Source: Viola odorata
Lineage: Eukaryota > Streptophyta > Magnoliopsida > Malpighiales > Violaceae
Direction of reading: 5' to 3'
NCBI GenBank assembly: GCA_963691705.1
Contig: OY829540.1
Coordinates: 10,001-74,000 of the forward strand
Length of the DNA stretch: 64,000 nucleotides
Shown: one piece after another, positions 48,236 to 57,030 of the stretch
How the letters are laid out: each line of letters begins with the position of its first letter
Numbering within the stretch: the stretch's first letter is position 1
Position numbers and translations under genes: made by a program
Notes under the pieces: generated by a model
Database searches by the model: none
What the model saw: only the letters and a program-made list of their open reading frames with translations
Told to the model about the DNA's origin: nothing

Positions 48236-48429
48236 GGTACGTTACTATCAACCAACATCAGACCAAAGGTACGTTCTAATTCTCATTTACAATTCTGCAG
48301 TTTACGTTTTTTCCTCAATATCAAAGTAGTTGTCATTTACATTTCTCCATTTCTGCATTCTCCCCCAATATCCGAGTAGTTTGCATTTATTTTCCCGCGA
48401 TTGGTATTGTTTATGAAGTTCCCGACTAT

Positions 48430-48700
48430 ATTTTTCAATTCATGTCTATCTAAATACTCCTCTTTAAGCGACTACTTTCCTGTCTATCTAAAATACTCCT
48501 CCTTAAGCGACTACTTTCCTGTCTATCTAAATACTCCTCCCTGAGCCACTGTATCTTTCAATTCATGTCTAGTGAAACACTCCTTGAGCGACTATGTTTT
48601 TACATAATTCTACATTTTTGCATAATTATTACTCCTCATTGAGTGACTACTTTTCTGCATATCTAAATACTCCTCCTTGAGCGACTATCTTGCATAATTC
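48430..48700. repeat. Tandem repeats, ATACTCCTCCTTGAGCGACTA type
   Basis: Five or six imperfect copies carry TGTCTATCTAAATACTCCTC, then CTTAAGCGACTACTTTCC. The CTCCTCNNNGAGNGAC core resembles the CTCCTCCCAGAGTGAC array that precedes the polypurine tract of the telomere-side element, suggesting a common origin. Confidence 0.75.
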
Positions 48701-48758
48701 CACATCTCGAACCAGTTATGTTGTATTCAAAACGTGGTAACTGCTTGGGGCAACCATC

Positions 48759-48822
48759 TTTACTGCTTATCAAAAATTTTAGTTACACTGTATTTTTGAT
48801 CAGACAGTAAAGAGGGGGCAAC
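48759..48822 (+). promoter_or_regulatory. LARD pre-PPT hairpin and polypurine tract
   Basis: TTTACTGCTTATCAAAAAT (48759-48777) pairs with ATTTTTGATCAGACAGTAAA (48792-48811) with one mismatch and one bulge. The tract GTAAAGAGGGGGCAAC (48807-48822) overlaps the 3' arm and abuts the 3' LTR. The telomere-side element has the same design (14581-14626) with a shorter stem. Confidence 0.88.
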
Positions 48823-51077
48823 TGTTGCTACTCGATTTTTGACTTTCCATCACAACCTTTACGTATTTTTCCCCTTTTTAGCTTCTATACGTCAAATTTC
48901 CATCGATTTTTGATTGTTGGCTATTTGTTTAATATTCCGCGTCATTTTGAGTCTTTTTAGTTTTTCGTACTTTCGACTGTCTTTTCACGAACTTCTATCG
49001 GTCCCGAGTAAGTTTCCTCGGACCATAGATCGAACACGTTATCTCTTTATTTGACAATTACCTACTATTTTTCTCTTTCACACTATCTCGTTTGGTTTCG
49101 TTCAAGTTTTATCGTAAAGACATTTATTTCGCGTCCGAACTTTCAACACTTCTGAAAAAGAAAATAAATACGTTAAATTAAGTTTCGCATTTATTCACTG
49201 TATACTAGTTTTCTTGTCTTATTTTTCTACACACCCTGTTCCCCTCAGTTCGGATTTATTTTCATTTTTGAGCCATTTCGCTCGTAGCAAAAATATCCCG
49301 TTCGTATCCAAATTGGTGCATTAATACCAATTAATGCATGTTTATCCGAATCCCCTCACCTTTCCCCTAGCTAGCATTGCCGACTTGGATTCATCATCAC
49401 ATGCTCACATCCATAAATCCTTGGCCACATAAACGAAACTTGCTCCCTACTTCAACGCGTTTTCATCATCACCGAGCCTCGTCATCGCGCCTCGTCATCC
49501 ATGGCAGCTCACTCCAAACCGACTCAAGTTCTCCTATAAATATAGACCTTCAAGCAACAAGAACAGGAGGGACCAATCTGGCTCTAGTCCCCCTTTTTTT
49601 GTTGAAATTGTCACTGTTTTGCATCAAATTTCTTGCTATTTTCATTGGGTTACCTTGCTGTTGTGCTGCTGATTTTATTTGTGTTGATTTGAGTGAGTTT
49701 CGTAGTCGGATTGTACCTTGGTCACCGGCCATGGCGCCGGCGACGCAAGGAAAAAGAAAGGGAAGAAGAAGGGCTTTGGCGGGAAAATGAATGGAAAGGT
49801 GATGGGCTTGATTTTATCACAAACCCATCTTGATGTTAAATGAAAGCTGGGCTTGATTTCATCCCAAGCCCAGCTATTGTTTTGGACAATGATGTTGGGC
49901 CCGACCCATTTATTTTTCGTAAACTTTCGTGTTTATTTTACGTATGACTTCTCATGCGATAAATTGTTTACTGTATGCCATGTTTATTTAATTAATTGCT
50001 TGCTTGTTAGAAATTAAATAAATATTTGCATGCGTTTTTATTATTTATTATTTTTTGAACTATCGCTAATACTTTTTACTTTGTAGGTTAAAAATTCAAC
50101 TCTTTATTCGCAAGGATTTATTTTAATTGACTTGTTGTAATAATTAGCTAGATTAATTATTCTGACCTCCACTTTGTAATAATTAGTTAAATAATTATTA
50201 ATTGTGGTTTGTAATAATTAGTTAAGTAATTAGTTAAAAATTGTGTATGTTTGCTATACCTACGCTATTATTACTCGTCACTCGTCGATCGTGGCTCAAC
50301 AAAAAATGTAAGATTAACTTAAACTCTTTTATTTATTCTTCGTACGCTTTGAATGGATGTTTATTAGAAATTTTAAAACCTCGATCACATCAAATGCATG
50401 ACCACTTAGAATGCGTTAGAACCACCCCATTCGTATGCATGAGATATAAAATTATTAAAATTAAAATCAACCCACATACATACCATGATTAAATCACTTG
50501 CGTTTAAATGCCATGAAATTAATTGTTGTATTGATACATGTGTATGGTGGTTTTAAATCCCACACAAAATATATGTGCATTCATAAAAATGTACGATGCT
50601 AGTTTTGCCATGATAAATCACTTAGTAAATAATTAAGTCATGCATGGCTCGATGAAAAGGTGGGAACGTCCGCTCTAGCATAGAGACAAAATGGTAACCC
50701 CGTCCCTCGGTCCCAAATGGAAATAACAATGTTCCAAATGCTAAGATGTAACGCCACATTTGAGGGCCGAAATTACTTGTTAAAAAACTATTTTCTCAAA
50801 ACACCTCGCATGCCGGTAACCTTTTTTAAGGATGTGACTTGGGTGCCTAACATCTTCCCAAGTCCATAAATATGACCTCGAACCATTATTCTTTGGTTTA
50901 GACCATTTGTGCCTTAGTTTATTTATTTTTATGCCATGACAATTAGGTTCCCTAAACCTAGAAAATTAGGGTGGCGACTTCATTTTGCATGATGTTAAGA
51001 CAAGTCCAAAGTTTGTCTCGCATTGTGGCCCGTCCCGAACCTATGTTTCGCAACATTGAAAAAAGGGGGTGCGGACA
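48823..51077 (+). mobile_element. LARD 3' LTR
   Basis: Begins TGTTGCTACTCG and ends GGGGGTGCGGACA, with one extra G against the 5' LTR end. The TATA box is at 49534-49543. Two deletions relative to the 5' LTR are seen: about 220 bases starting some 60 bases after the TATA box, between T runs, and about 55 bases near 49975. A copia- or gypsy-type open frame is absent. Confidence 0.92.
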
Positions 51078-51140
51078 CTCCTCTGCCTCCTTACTTGTCT
51101 TTCGTCCTCCATATTTCTTCTGTCTTTCTTCTCTCTAACC

Positions 51141-51536
51141 ATGAATGAACTGACTAAAAACTTTCTCGTCTCCAATGTTATTTATGTGAAGCGTAACGTA
51201 GTGGGGGATGTCAATATCGTGGGGCTTATGCTGGCCCGTGTCTCTGAGGATATTAGTCGGTTGGAGAGTACACTCAATCCACTGGTCTCCCTGCGGGATA
51301 TGACGGTGGAAGAGGATGACGACCCTCTTATGGTGGTGTCCCGGGCTGCCATATCGGTGTCTCATATTCACGTTGCTATTAACACGTTGAAGAATAAAAA
51401 AGCTATGCTGGAGTGTTGTTTGGGAGGGATGAGGGACTCCTCTTCTGAGCTGACCTCGACTGCACGATCTATCGGGGAGATCCCTCCTTTGCCTGCTAAC
51501 GATGATGATGACGGCGATGGTGGTTTTTTCTCCTAA
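51141..51536 (+). CDS. Antisense small ORF 1, unrecognised 131-residue protein
   Basis: ATG 51141 follows a pyrimidine-rich leader. The protein starts MNELTKNFLVSN and ends in an Asp-rich tail (NDDDDGDGG). The paralog at 52694 shares M[ND]ELT[KR]NFL[VI]S, a middle SEDI/SEDV segment, and [CL]C-L-[GK]-GMR-[DA]-[CS]SSELTS. I recognise no domain; predicted content is mostly helical with no signal peptide or membrane segment. AATAAA at about 51569 fits a polyadenylation signal. The gene is antisense to the pol of the surrounding Tat element. Its promoter was separated from it by the LARD insertion only 58 bases before the ATG. The frame is intact, so the insertion may be recent relative to mutation rate, or the gene may have been expressed from the LARD LTR. 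Confidence 0.6.
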   Translation: MNELTKNFLVSNVIYVKRNVVGDVNIVGLMLARVSEDISRLESTLNPLVSLRDMTVEEDDDPLMVVSRAAISVSHIHVAINTLKNKKAMLECCLGGMRDSSSELTSTARSIGEIPPLPANDDDDGDGGFFS

Positions 51537-51899
51537 GTGTTACTTTCTGTAGATGTCGTATGGCTTTGAAATAAAGAGGAGTGTTTGCTTGAGATTTTGG
51601 GGTAGTGTAGTAATATGTCATACGTATATTCCGATGTCTTTGTCTATTTGTGCCATTTTATATTAGCCATGTCGTTGTCCTGACGTCGTGTAGTTAGTAG
51701 CCATTACCGTTAGTCGCGTCGTTGGTCTCTTTCCGATAGCATGGAGTACCCGATAGCGACTGGCCTCCCCTAGTGCTAGCTTGTGACGGTTCTTTGCGCC
51801 TAGTAACTTTTCAAATAAATGCTAGTTGACTGTAGTTACTCCGCATTGACTTTTCCACTAGTTGCATCTTTTCAGGGGAACGGTTGCGTCTTTCCAGGC

Positions 51900-52545
51900 G
51901 TCTTCATAAATGGTCGTGTTTCTCCAAGTGATAATAATTTGTCTTATGCCGAAGGATGTATGGCGGAGCAGCTCTTCTCGGATCAGTGTGTGCGACGGTC
52001 CACAGTACCTGCAATGCGCCGGAGGGGGTCTCCGGCGGAAACACTCCGATGCTTAAGTCAGTAGGTGTACTGAAATTGGCAGAGTTTTGGCCAGTCAAGT
52101 CCGCTTACCTGCCTCCTTTGTGGGGGAGGTATTTATAGAAGAAAGGGGGCGTTCCTGCCCGAGTAAACGGGTATGGAGCTATCGCTCGCGTTAGGGTCTG
52201 TGATTCACCCTTATCGTGACACGCTACCTCGACGGTAGGTGTTTAGGTAGATATTGCCGCGGTAGGATAATGGCCTGAACGTTAATCCTGACGCGTGGTT
52301 TCCTCTGGGTGAGATAACTCTTTGAACCAAGTAGGAGGTCCGTAAAAGGAGCCGGTAGGGCCCTGTTAGCCTCTGTAGCGTCAGCCTTTGGGGAAGGTAG
52401 CGATTTTGTCCCTACCGTGGTGGTGTGAAACAGTAGCTATGCCTCTCCCCACCGAGTGATAGGCGAAAATACCCTTTCTTTTAGGTGGATTGTTATCATA
52501 AGCCCAACTGAAAATGAGCCCGAGTGTTTACCAAGGGCTAACGTT
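51900..52545 (-). mobile_element. LTR-like segment 2 of a minus-strand Tat element
   Basis: A minus-strand TATA box TATAAATACC at about 52129-52138 is followed on that strand by GGAGGCAGGTAAG, the hairpin at 52017-52037 and GCAGGTAC. The same plan is seen at 34708-35200, and GAGCCCGAGTGTTTACC is shared near the upstream end. Borders are not resolved because TG and CA ends with matching flanks were not found. The stretch from 51540 to 51900 holds no gene. Confidence 0.5.
52017..52037. promoter_or_regulatory. G+C-rich hairpin in LTR-like segment 2
   Basis: CGCCGGAG, five bases, CTCCGGCG: a perfect 8-bp stem. It lies about 95-120 bases downstream of the minus-strand TATA box, as does the stem at 34795. 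It may act in the 5' end of the genomic RNA or in 3' end formation. Confidence 0.6.
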
Positions 52546-52625
52546 CCTTCTCTCACGGAGAGTCCCTTTATGTACCGGGGCGGTTTTGCCTCAGAAAATG
52601 GTCCTGACGGTTTTTTGTCAGGATC

Positions 52626-52632
52626 TATAAAT
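52626..52632 (+). promoter_or_regulatory. TATA box of antisense small ORF 2
   Basis: TATAAAT sits 68 bases before ATG 52694, with a pyrimidine-rich leader (TTTCTTCGCATTTTTCACG) between. It lies about 490 bases from the oppositely oriented TATA box at 52133, so the region looks bidirectional. Confidence 0.6.
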
Positions 52633-52693
52633 CAGAGGTTTCTCTGTGCCAGTTTCTTCGCATTTTTCACGTTCTTTCTTTTCGTATTCCGCC

Positions 52694-53077
52694 ATGGATG
52701 AACTGACTCGCAATTTCCTGATCTCAAAAACTCTGACCCTGAAGAATCTTACTGAGGGTGACATCGGCTTCCTGGAGAGGATGATCACCAAGACCTCCGA
52801 GGATGTCCTGGAGTTGCGGGGGGTGCTAACCCCTATTCTGTCTAGACAGCTGGGAATAACTCTAGAGGATTTTAATCCCCTAGAGAGTTTGGCGAAACTG
52901 GCCACTGTCAGTGCTCACCTTGATGTGGTGGCCTCGATGCTGCAGCAGAGGAAAGATCTGCTGGCCTGCTGCCTAAAGGGCATGAGAGCTTGCTCTTCCG
53001 AGCTGACCTCCGTCGCTGACGCTTTAAGGGAGGTTCCCGTTGTGCCAGGGGAAGATGATGCGGGGTCCAATATCTGA
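52694..53077 (+). CDS. Antisense small ORF 2, unrecognised 127-residue protein
   Basis: ATG 52694 (GCCATGG, a good plant context) opens a 127-residue frame ending TGA 53077. Sequence features: MDELTRNFLISK, EGDIGFLERMITKTSEDVLE, ATVSAHLDVVASMLQQRKDL, LACCLKGMRACSSELTS and an acidic tail (PGEDDAGSN). It is paralogous to 51141-51536, roughly 40% identical by eye, with the start, the CC/GMR segment and SSELTS conserved. Both have a C-terminal acidic tail. I recognise no family. A helical, possibly coiled-coil protein is likely. AATAAATAA at about 53153 follows the stop. Own TATA box upstream. Conservation of frame between diverged copies argues that it was under selection. Confidence 0.65.
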   Translation: MDELTRNFLISKTLTLKNLTEGDIGFLERMITKTSEDVLELRGVLTPILSRQLGITLEDFNPLESLAKLATVSAHLDVVASMLQQRKDLLACCLKGMRACSSELTSVADALREVPVVPGEDDAGSNI

Positions 53078-53489
53078 CCGCTGGCTCCGCTTCTTCTCGT
53101 TGCTTTTCTTATGTTTCTTGTACATATCTGAACGCTAAAGCCACCTGGCCATAAATAAATAACTGTCTCTGCTTTTTCCCAAGTTTTCTCTTTCTCTTGC
53201 GTGGTTGCTTGCTTTATTGGTTGGAAATATTTGTCATGAGCCCAACTGAAAATGGGTCTTCCTCGGGACATTGTATTGCAGTGGTCGCGTTCCGGGGATT
53301 AGCAATGAATGCTCTGTCTTGACTGTTACAGGCCGTCTTTTCAGTGGCAGGTGGTTGGGCGGTTCTTCAGTGCCCTTTGATTGGTGCATTCGACGAGCAG
53401 ACGCGCCTGTGACGGATCGGATTCTGCGATTGCAGTTATTTTTCCCAAGCGTCTTAATTGATTTTCAGGGATCGAGATGCTCACTCGGC

Positions 53490-53497
53490 TATATAAG
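53490..53497 (+). promoter_or_regulatory. TATA box of the proline-rich antisense ORF
   Basis: TATATAAG, 74 bases before ATG 53564. The leader between them is pyrimidine-rich and ends TTTTGCAG just before the ATG, so a short leader intron is possible. Confidence 0.6.
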
Positions 53498-53563
53498 GGA
53501 GTTTGGTTTCCCTTTCCTGTTCATCTTCTTCCTTTTCCTTCTTTTTTTGCTTTTGCAGGTGGC

Positions 53564-53986
53564 ATGGCAGATTTTTATTTCCTAAGTTCCATGGATCGTG
53601 ACTCCTTGCCGACTCCCCCAACTTCGCCGGACTCAGATCATCCCCCTCCTTCGCCACCATGGAGGCCTCCGGTCCGCCGAAAGGGTCCTAAGAAGCAGGG
53701 GAAACGGACTTCCAAGACGCCCTTTGCGACGTTGGCTTCTTCTGGTTCTGCTACTCAAGAGGGTGGCAAACGTTTTCCTTCCCCTGACTGCTCGTTGAAC
53801 GAGGATTTTCCCATCAATGCTGGTGTGGGATTGGCAGATTCGGGCGCAAAAGGAAAATCATGCCCGTCAGGGTCCTGCCCAGAAAGGGAGGCAGACCAGC
53901 CGGTCCCGAATCCTGACGGGAAGATGTCGTTCCTTGATGATGACGGGGTTTATCACCACGGCATTTATTGGCCTGATGAGGATTAG
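53564..53986 (+). CDS. Antisense proline-rich ORF, unrecognised 140-residue protein
   Basis: I chose ATG 53564 (GGCATGGCAG, MADFYFLSSMDRD) over the non-ATG start further upstream because a TATA box lies 74 bases before it; ATG 53591 is the next choice. The N-half is Pro/Ser-rich, then a basic stretch (RRKGPKKQGKR) that could be a nuclear localisation signal. The C-terminus is acidic and aromatic (SFLDDDGVYHHGIYWPDED). No known domain. GAATAAAATAA follows at about 54022. The gene lies between small ORF 2 and aORF2, antisense to pol. It resembles the low-complexity linker of the aORF proteins in composition, so it might be a detached exon of such a gene. Confidence 0.55.
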   Translation: MADFYFLSSMDRDSLPTPPTSPDSDHPPPSPPWRPPVRRKGPKKQGKRTSKTPFATLASSGSATQEGGKRFPSPDCSLNEDFPINAGVGLADSGAKGKSCPSGSCPEREADQPVPNPDGKMSFLDDDGVYHHGIYWPDED

Positions 53987-54483
53987 CCGTTTCGCATTGT
54001 ACTCGCCTGTTGGCGTTTTATGAATAAAATAATGCTTTCTATTTTTCCTTTTTTGTCGTTACTTCCGTTAGCCTGCTGGTTCTTGGTGATAGCTAACGCA
54101 AGCGGTTGGACTGACTGAGGCAATCGCTTCGCGGTTACTCTGACCGGGTCAATACTGTCTCGCCCCTTTGGGGAGTCTCGACGAATAACTTCTCTTTTTT
54201 CAAATTTCTTTAATGCGTTTCCAAGTGGCCAACTTCTTTTACACGCGTCTTCGCCCAATTGGTGACTCAATTAATGCGGTGGCATTTTTATCCTTTAAGA
54301 GGGGCCGTTCTCCAATTTCTCAAAACTTTTGCCCTCACTTCGAATTTTCCTTCTTGTATTCCTTCGTCTTCTTCTCCAAATACTTTTTCGGCCGCTCGTC
54401 ACTGTCTGCCGATTTCCCTGCGATTCTTCTCTTTTAAGGTATCAATTCGTCCCTTCTCAGATTTCCTTTTTTGTTGGTTTGCT

Positions 54484-56603
54484 ATGGCTAGGAATAGACC
54501 TCGTCAGATTATCTCTAGGCCCATGGATCCCGAGGTTGCCCAATCACCGAGTATTTTTACCTGCGATGTGGTTCTGAAAGCCGAATTGGAGGAACATGGT
54601 ATTACCTTTCCTCCTGGGCATGAGCCTTCTATTCCCGGAAGTGATATGCGGCTTCATAATCCAGGGTGGGGCCACTGTAGGCTTCTTTATTTTAAAATGT
54701 TCCTTTATGGTTTCCGCTTTCCCGTTCATGAGTCGATATTAACTCTGCTGCGGGAGTATAGCCTTAATCCTGCCCAGATAACTCCTTCCTCTTGGTGCGC
54801 GGTTTATGCTTTTCTTCGCGCTTGCGAGTTGAAGAACATTTTTACCCCATCCATCAATTTGTTTCGCAAATTCTTTAGCATGATTTGCTATAATTGTTTA
54901 ATCGAGATTACTCCCCGGTGGGATGATGCGCTCGTGCAGTCGTTTTGGCAACGTTTTCACGGCTTCAAGAAGGGTGTAGCTGATTGGAAGAGCAGCTTCT
55001 TTGTTCTGGAGCTACCGTCACGTTTGTGGCGTATCAATTTTAATCAGGAACTGGCAGGTCCCGTTTGGACAAATCCCGCGATTTTGTCCAGAACTGAGTT
55101 GGACCAGGCTAACGCTTTGTTAGACGAGAATACCCACTACCGCATTCGTGCCTTTGCTCTATTCAAGCCTCTGGAAGAGTGCATTATGGGTAAGCCTATT
55201 TCTTTCCATATTTTCTTTACTTTGGTCCTCGCCTACTTTGTTTGCTGTAAGGAGCTAACGGTTGATTTCCAGGTGACGCTGGTACTCCTCTGAACGTAAT
55301 ACCGCTTCAAACTTTACCGGCCTCGCCTTCGGCTGAGGGCTCAAGTCGGGGTAGCGTTCCTCCTCCGAGGAAGAGAACTAAAACGGTTGCCCGGGGAGGG
55401 CGAAGGCCCGTTAGCTCTGTGCGAACTTCTCGTTTTGTGGAAAATTGGCTACCGGAGCGTCGCACGGGGACGGACTCCAGGCCTGTCGCAACGACAGTAA
55501 TTACTAGCGATGATGAGGATGCAGATGCTAAGTCAGACCTTTGCCATGCTTCTTCCCTTGATGCTTCCCAGCGTCGGAAAAAACTTCGAGTGGCCACTGG
55601 TGGACAAGCTACCGGGACATCTCCTGTGGATGTGGCAACTGTTCCTACGCCTGCTGTTTTGTCTGAGGCGGGCGCCTCTCAGCCAACGGGAGCCGCTGAG
55701 GCGTTGGAAAAAACTTGTTCTTCTGAGGGAGAGGCCCTACCGATGGAATGTCCTCCTCCCATATCTGACGCTCCCGATTCTCCGATTGCTCATTGTATTC
55801 CTGACGTAGTGGTCACACCTCCTGTGGTGGATTCGACTGCTGAGCTACCGCCTAAGGTTACTCCGCAGCTATTTTTTACTCCTTTCAATAGTATTTTTCC
55901 TCAGGGCTCTTCTCCGCCTCCCTCATTCAATCTTGGTCCTGACGCGGTCCCAGCCTACCGTATGAATCTTGCAGGGTTTTGCTTTGACGTCCTTCGTGTT
56001 GTCGGGGTTCCTCAACCTTTTTCTCGAGATGAGTTTACTGCACCCTTGATAGGGGAGATGCTGGGTTCCAAAAAGGAGAAAGAGGAATTTCTTCAACTCC
56101 CTCCCTCGGCACGCTTTCGCCATGTTCTGAATGATTCTCTGGACTTTTTCCGCCATCTGAATTATCAATTTGAAATTCACGATCGCGAGTCCCGTAATTT
56201 TTCCAGCGCATTGTGTGTTGCAAGGGTGCAGCTAGAGAAGGCGGTGGAGCATTCTAGGTTGCTGACGCGCCTCTGTGAATCGTCCCAAAAGGAATTGGAC
56301 AGAGAAAAATCTATCGGGAAAGCCAAGGTGGAAGTTCTGGAGGCGAAATTGGCGCTAGAAAGGAAGAAGAATCTCTTTCTCCGCGAAGAGGTACTTGCTC
56401 GAGATGAGGGGTCTGTTAGGGCGTCATTAAAGGAAGAGTTATGGAGGAAGAGGGTTCTGGACGCCTTCGTTTCTGGGTTTGCGTCCCATTTCAAAGGTAA
56501 CCCTTCGGATCCGGCCCAGGTAGCTGATTACATGTCTATCGTGATGGGTGAGATTAGCAAAGGTGACAGCGGTTCTTCTGGCCCTTCGGGGGAGAAAGTC
56601 TGA
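54484..56603 (+). CDS. aORF2, intact antisense gypsy-type (PF04195) protein
   Basis: Exons 54484-55189 and 55273-56603. The intron has GTAAGC and TTTCCAG borders, is 83 bases long and phase 1. The spliced product is 678 residues with no lesion. Residues 1-60 begin MARNRPRQI. The PF04195-like domain (about 75-150) has FKMFLYGFRFPVHESILTLL, LNPAQITPSSW and FTPSINLFRKFF. A second conserved block (about 170-235) holds FFVLELPSRLWR and ends at LEECIMG, where the intron falls. Exon 2 is Pro/Ser-rich with basic patches (PPRKRTKT, GRRP), then a helical and coiled-coil region (about 545-625, KEELDREK-like heptads) and a conserved tail (DPAQVADYM). Antisense ORFs of this family are known from Tat elements between pol and the 3' LTR; their function is unknown. 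Confidence 0.82.
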
Positions 56604-57030
56604 CGCTAGCGATGGTGCTGGGTTTTTCCTTGTTTTTCTTGTTGTTGTCTTTTGTTTATTTCTTGAAAACCATTCGAACATTGTTTCTCCTGTAATAATG
56701 CTGACGCTTTGTATCCTTTGTCGCACTGTATGATATTACCGTTTATTCCTTCTTTATCTTTTTGTGCCATCGTGCCGTTTGGCAAGGCCAGCGCTGCTTT
56801 TTATGTTTTTTAATCAATCCCTCTGTCCCTCATTTAATGCGACTTGAAGGGTAATGATGAAAGAAGACACGTCCTTCCTCAGAGGGGCGTTTGGAGCAAG
56901 CGTCTCCTAGGGAGTTGCAAATGCAGAGGCGTGATTGATTGTTATTTCACTTTGTTTTGTTGCCTCTTTACTTAGCTTTTGAAGCAATAAACATGCTGCT
57001 TTGATCCTTTTTCCTTCCTTTTTCCAGAAT
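56604..57030 (+). other. aORF2 3' flank
   Basis: No gene seen. GTAATAATG at about 56692 and GCAATAAAC at about 56983 are candidate polyadenylation signals for aORF2. Composition changes near 57030, where the LTR-like insertion begins. Confidence 0.45.

Larger units (their letters stand above)
40437..51082 (+). mobile_element. LARD-type non-autonomous LTR retrotransposon, complete
   Basis: The element spans 40442-51077 and is flanked by perfect 5-bp duplications CTCCT (40437-40441 and 51078-51082). Order: 5' LTR (2,530 bp), primer-binding site, gag-like trace, tandem arrays, conserved blocks 1 and 2 with a purine tract between, more arrays, hairpin, polypurine tract, 3' LTR (2,255 bp). The 5.85-kb interior has no pol. 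The long open frames inside (46152-46481, 47223-48279) are repeat artefacts. LTR ends and noncoding blocks match the Tat element at 8.4-18.5 kb, so movement probably relied on proteins from that family. By eye the first 265 bases of the two LTRs differ at roughly 16 positions, so the insertion is not recent. Confidence 0.93.

Noticed and set aside
47287..48279. 330-residue open frame
   Set aside because: Built from two tandem arrays that are open in all plus-strand frames; no codon-level constraint can be seen.
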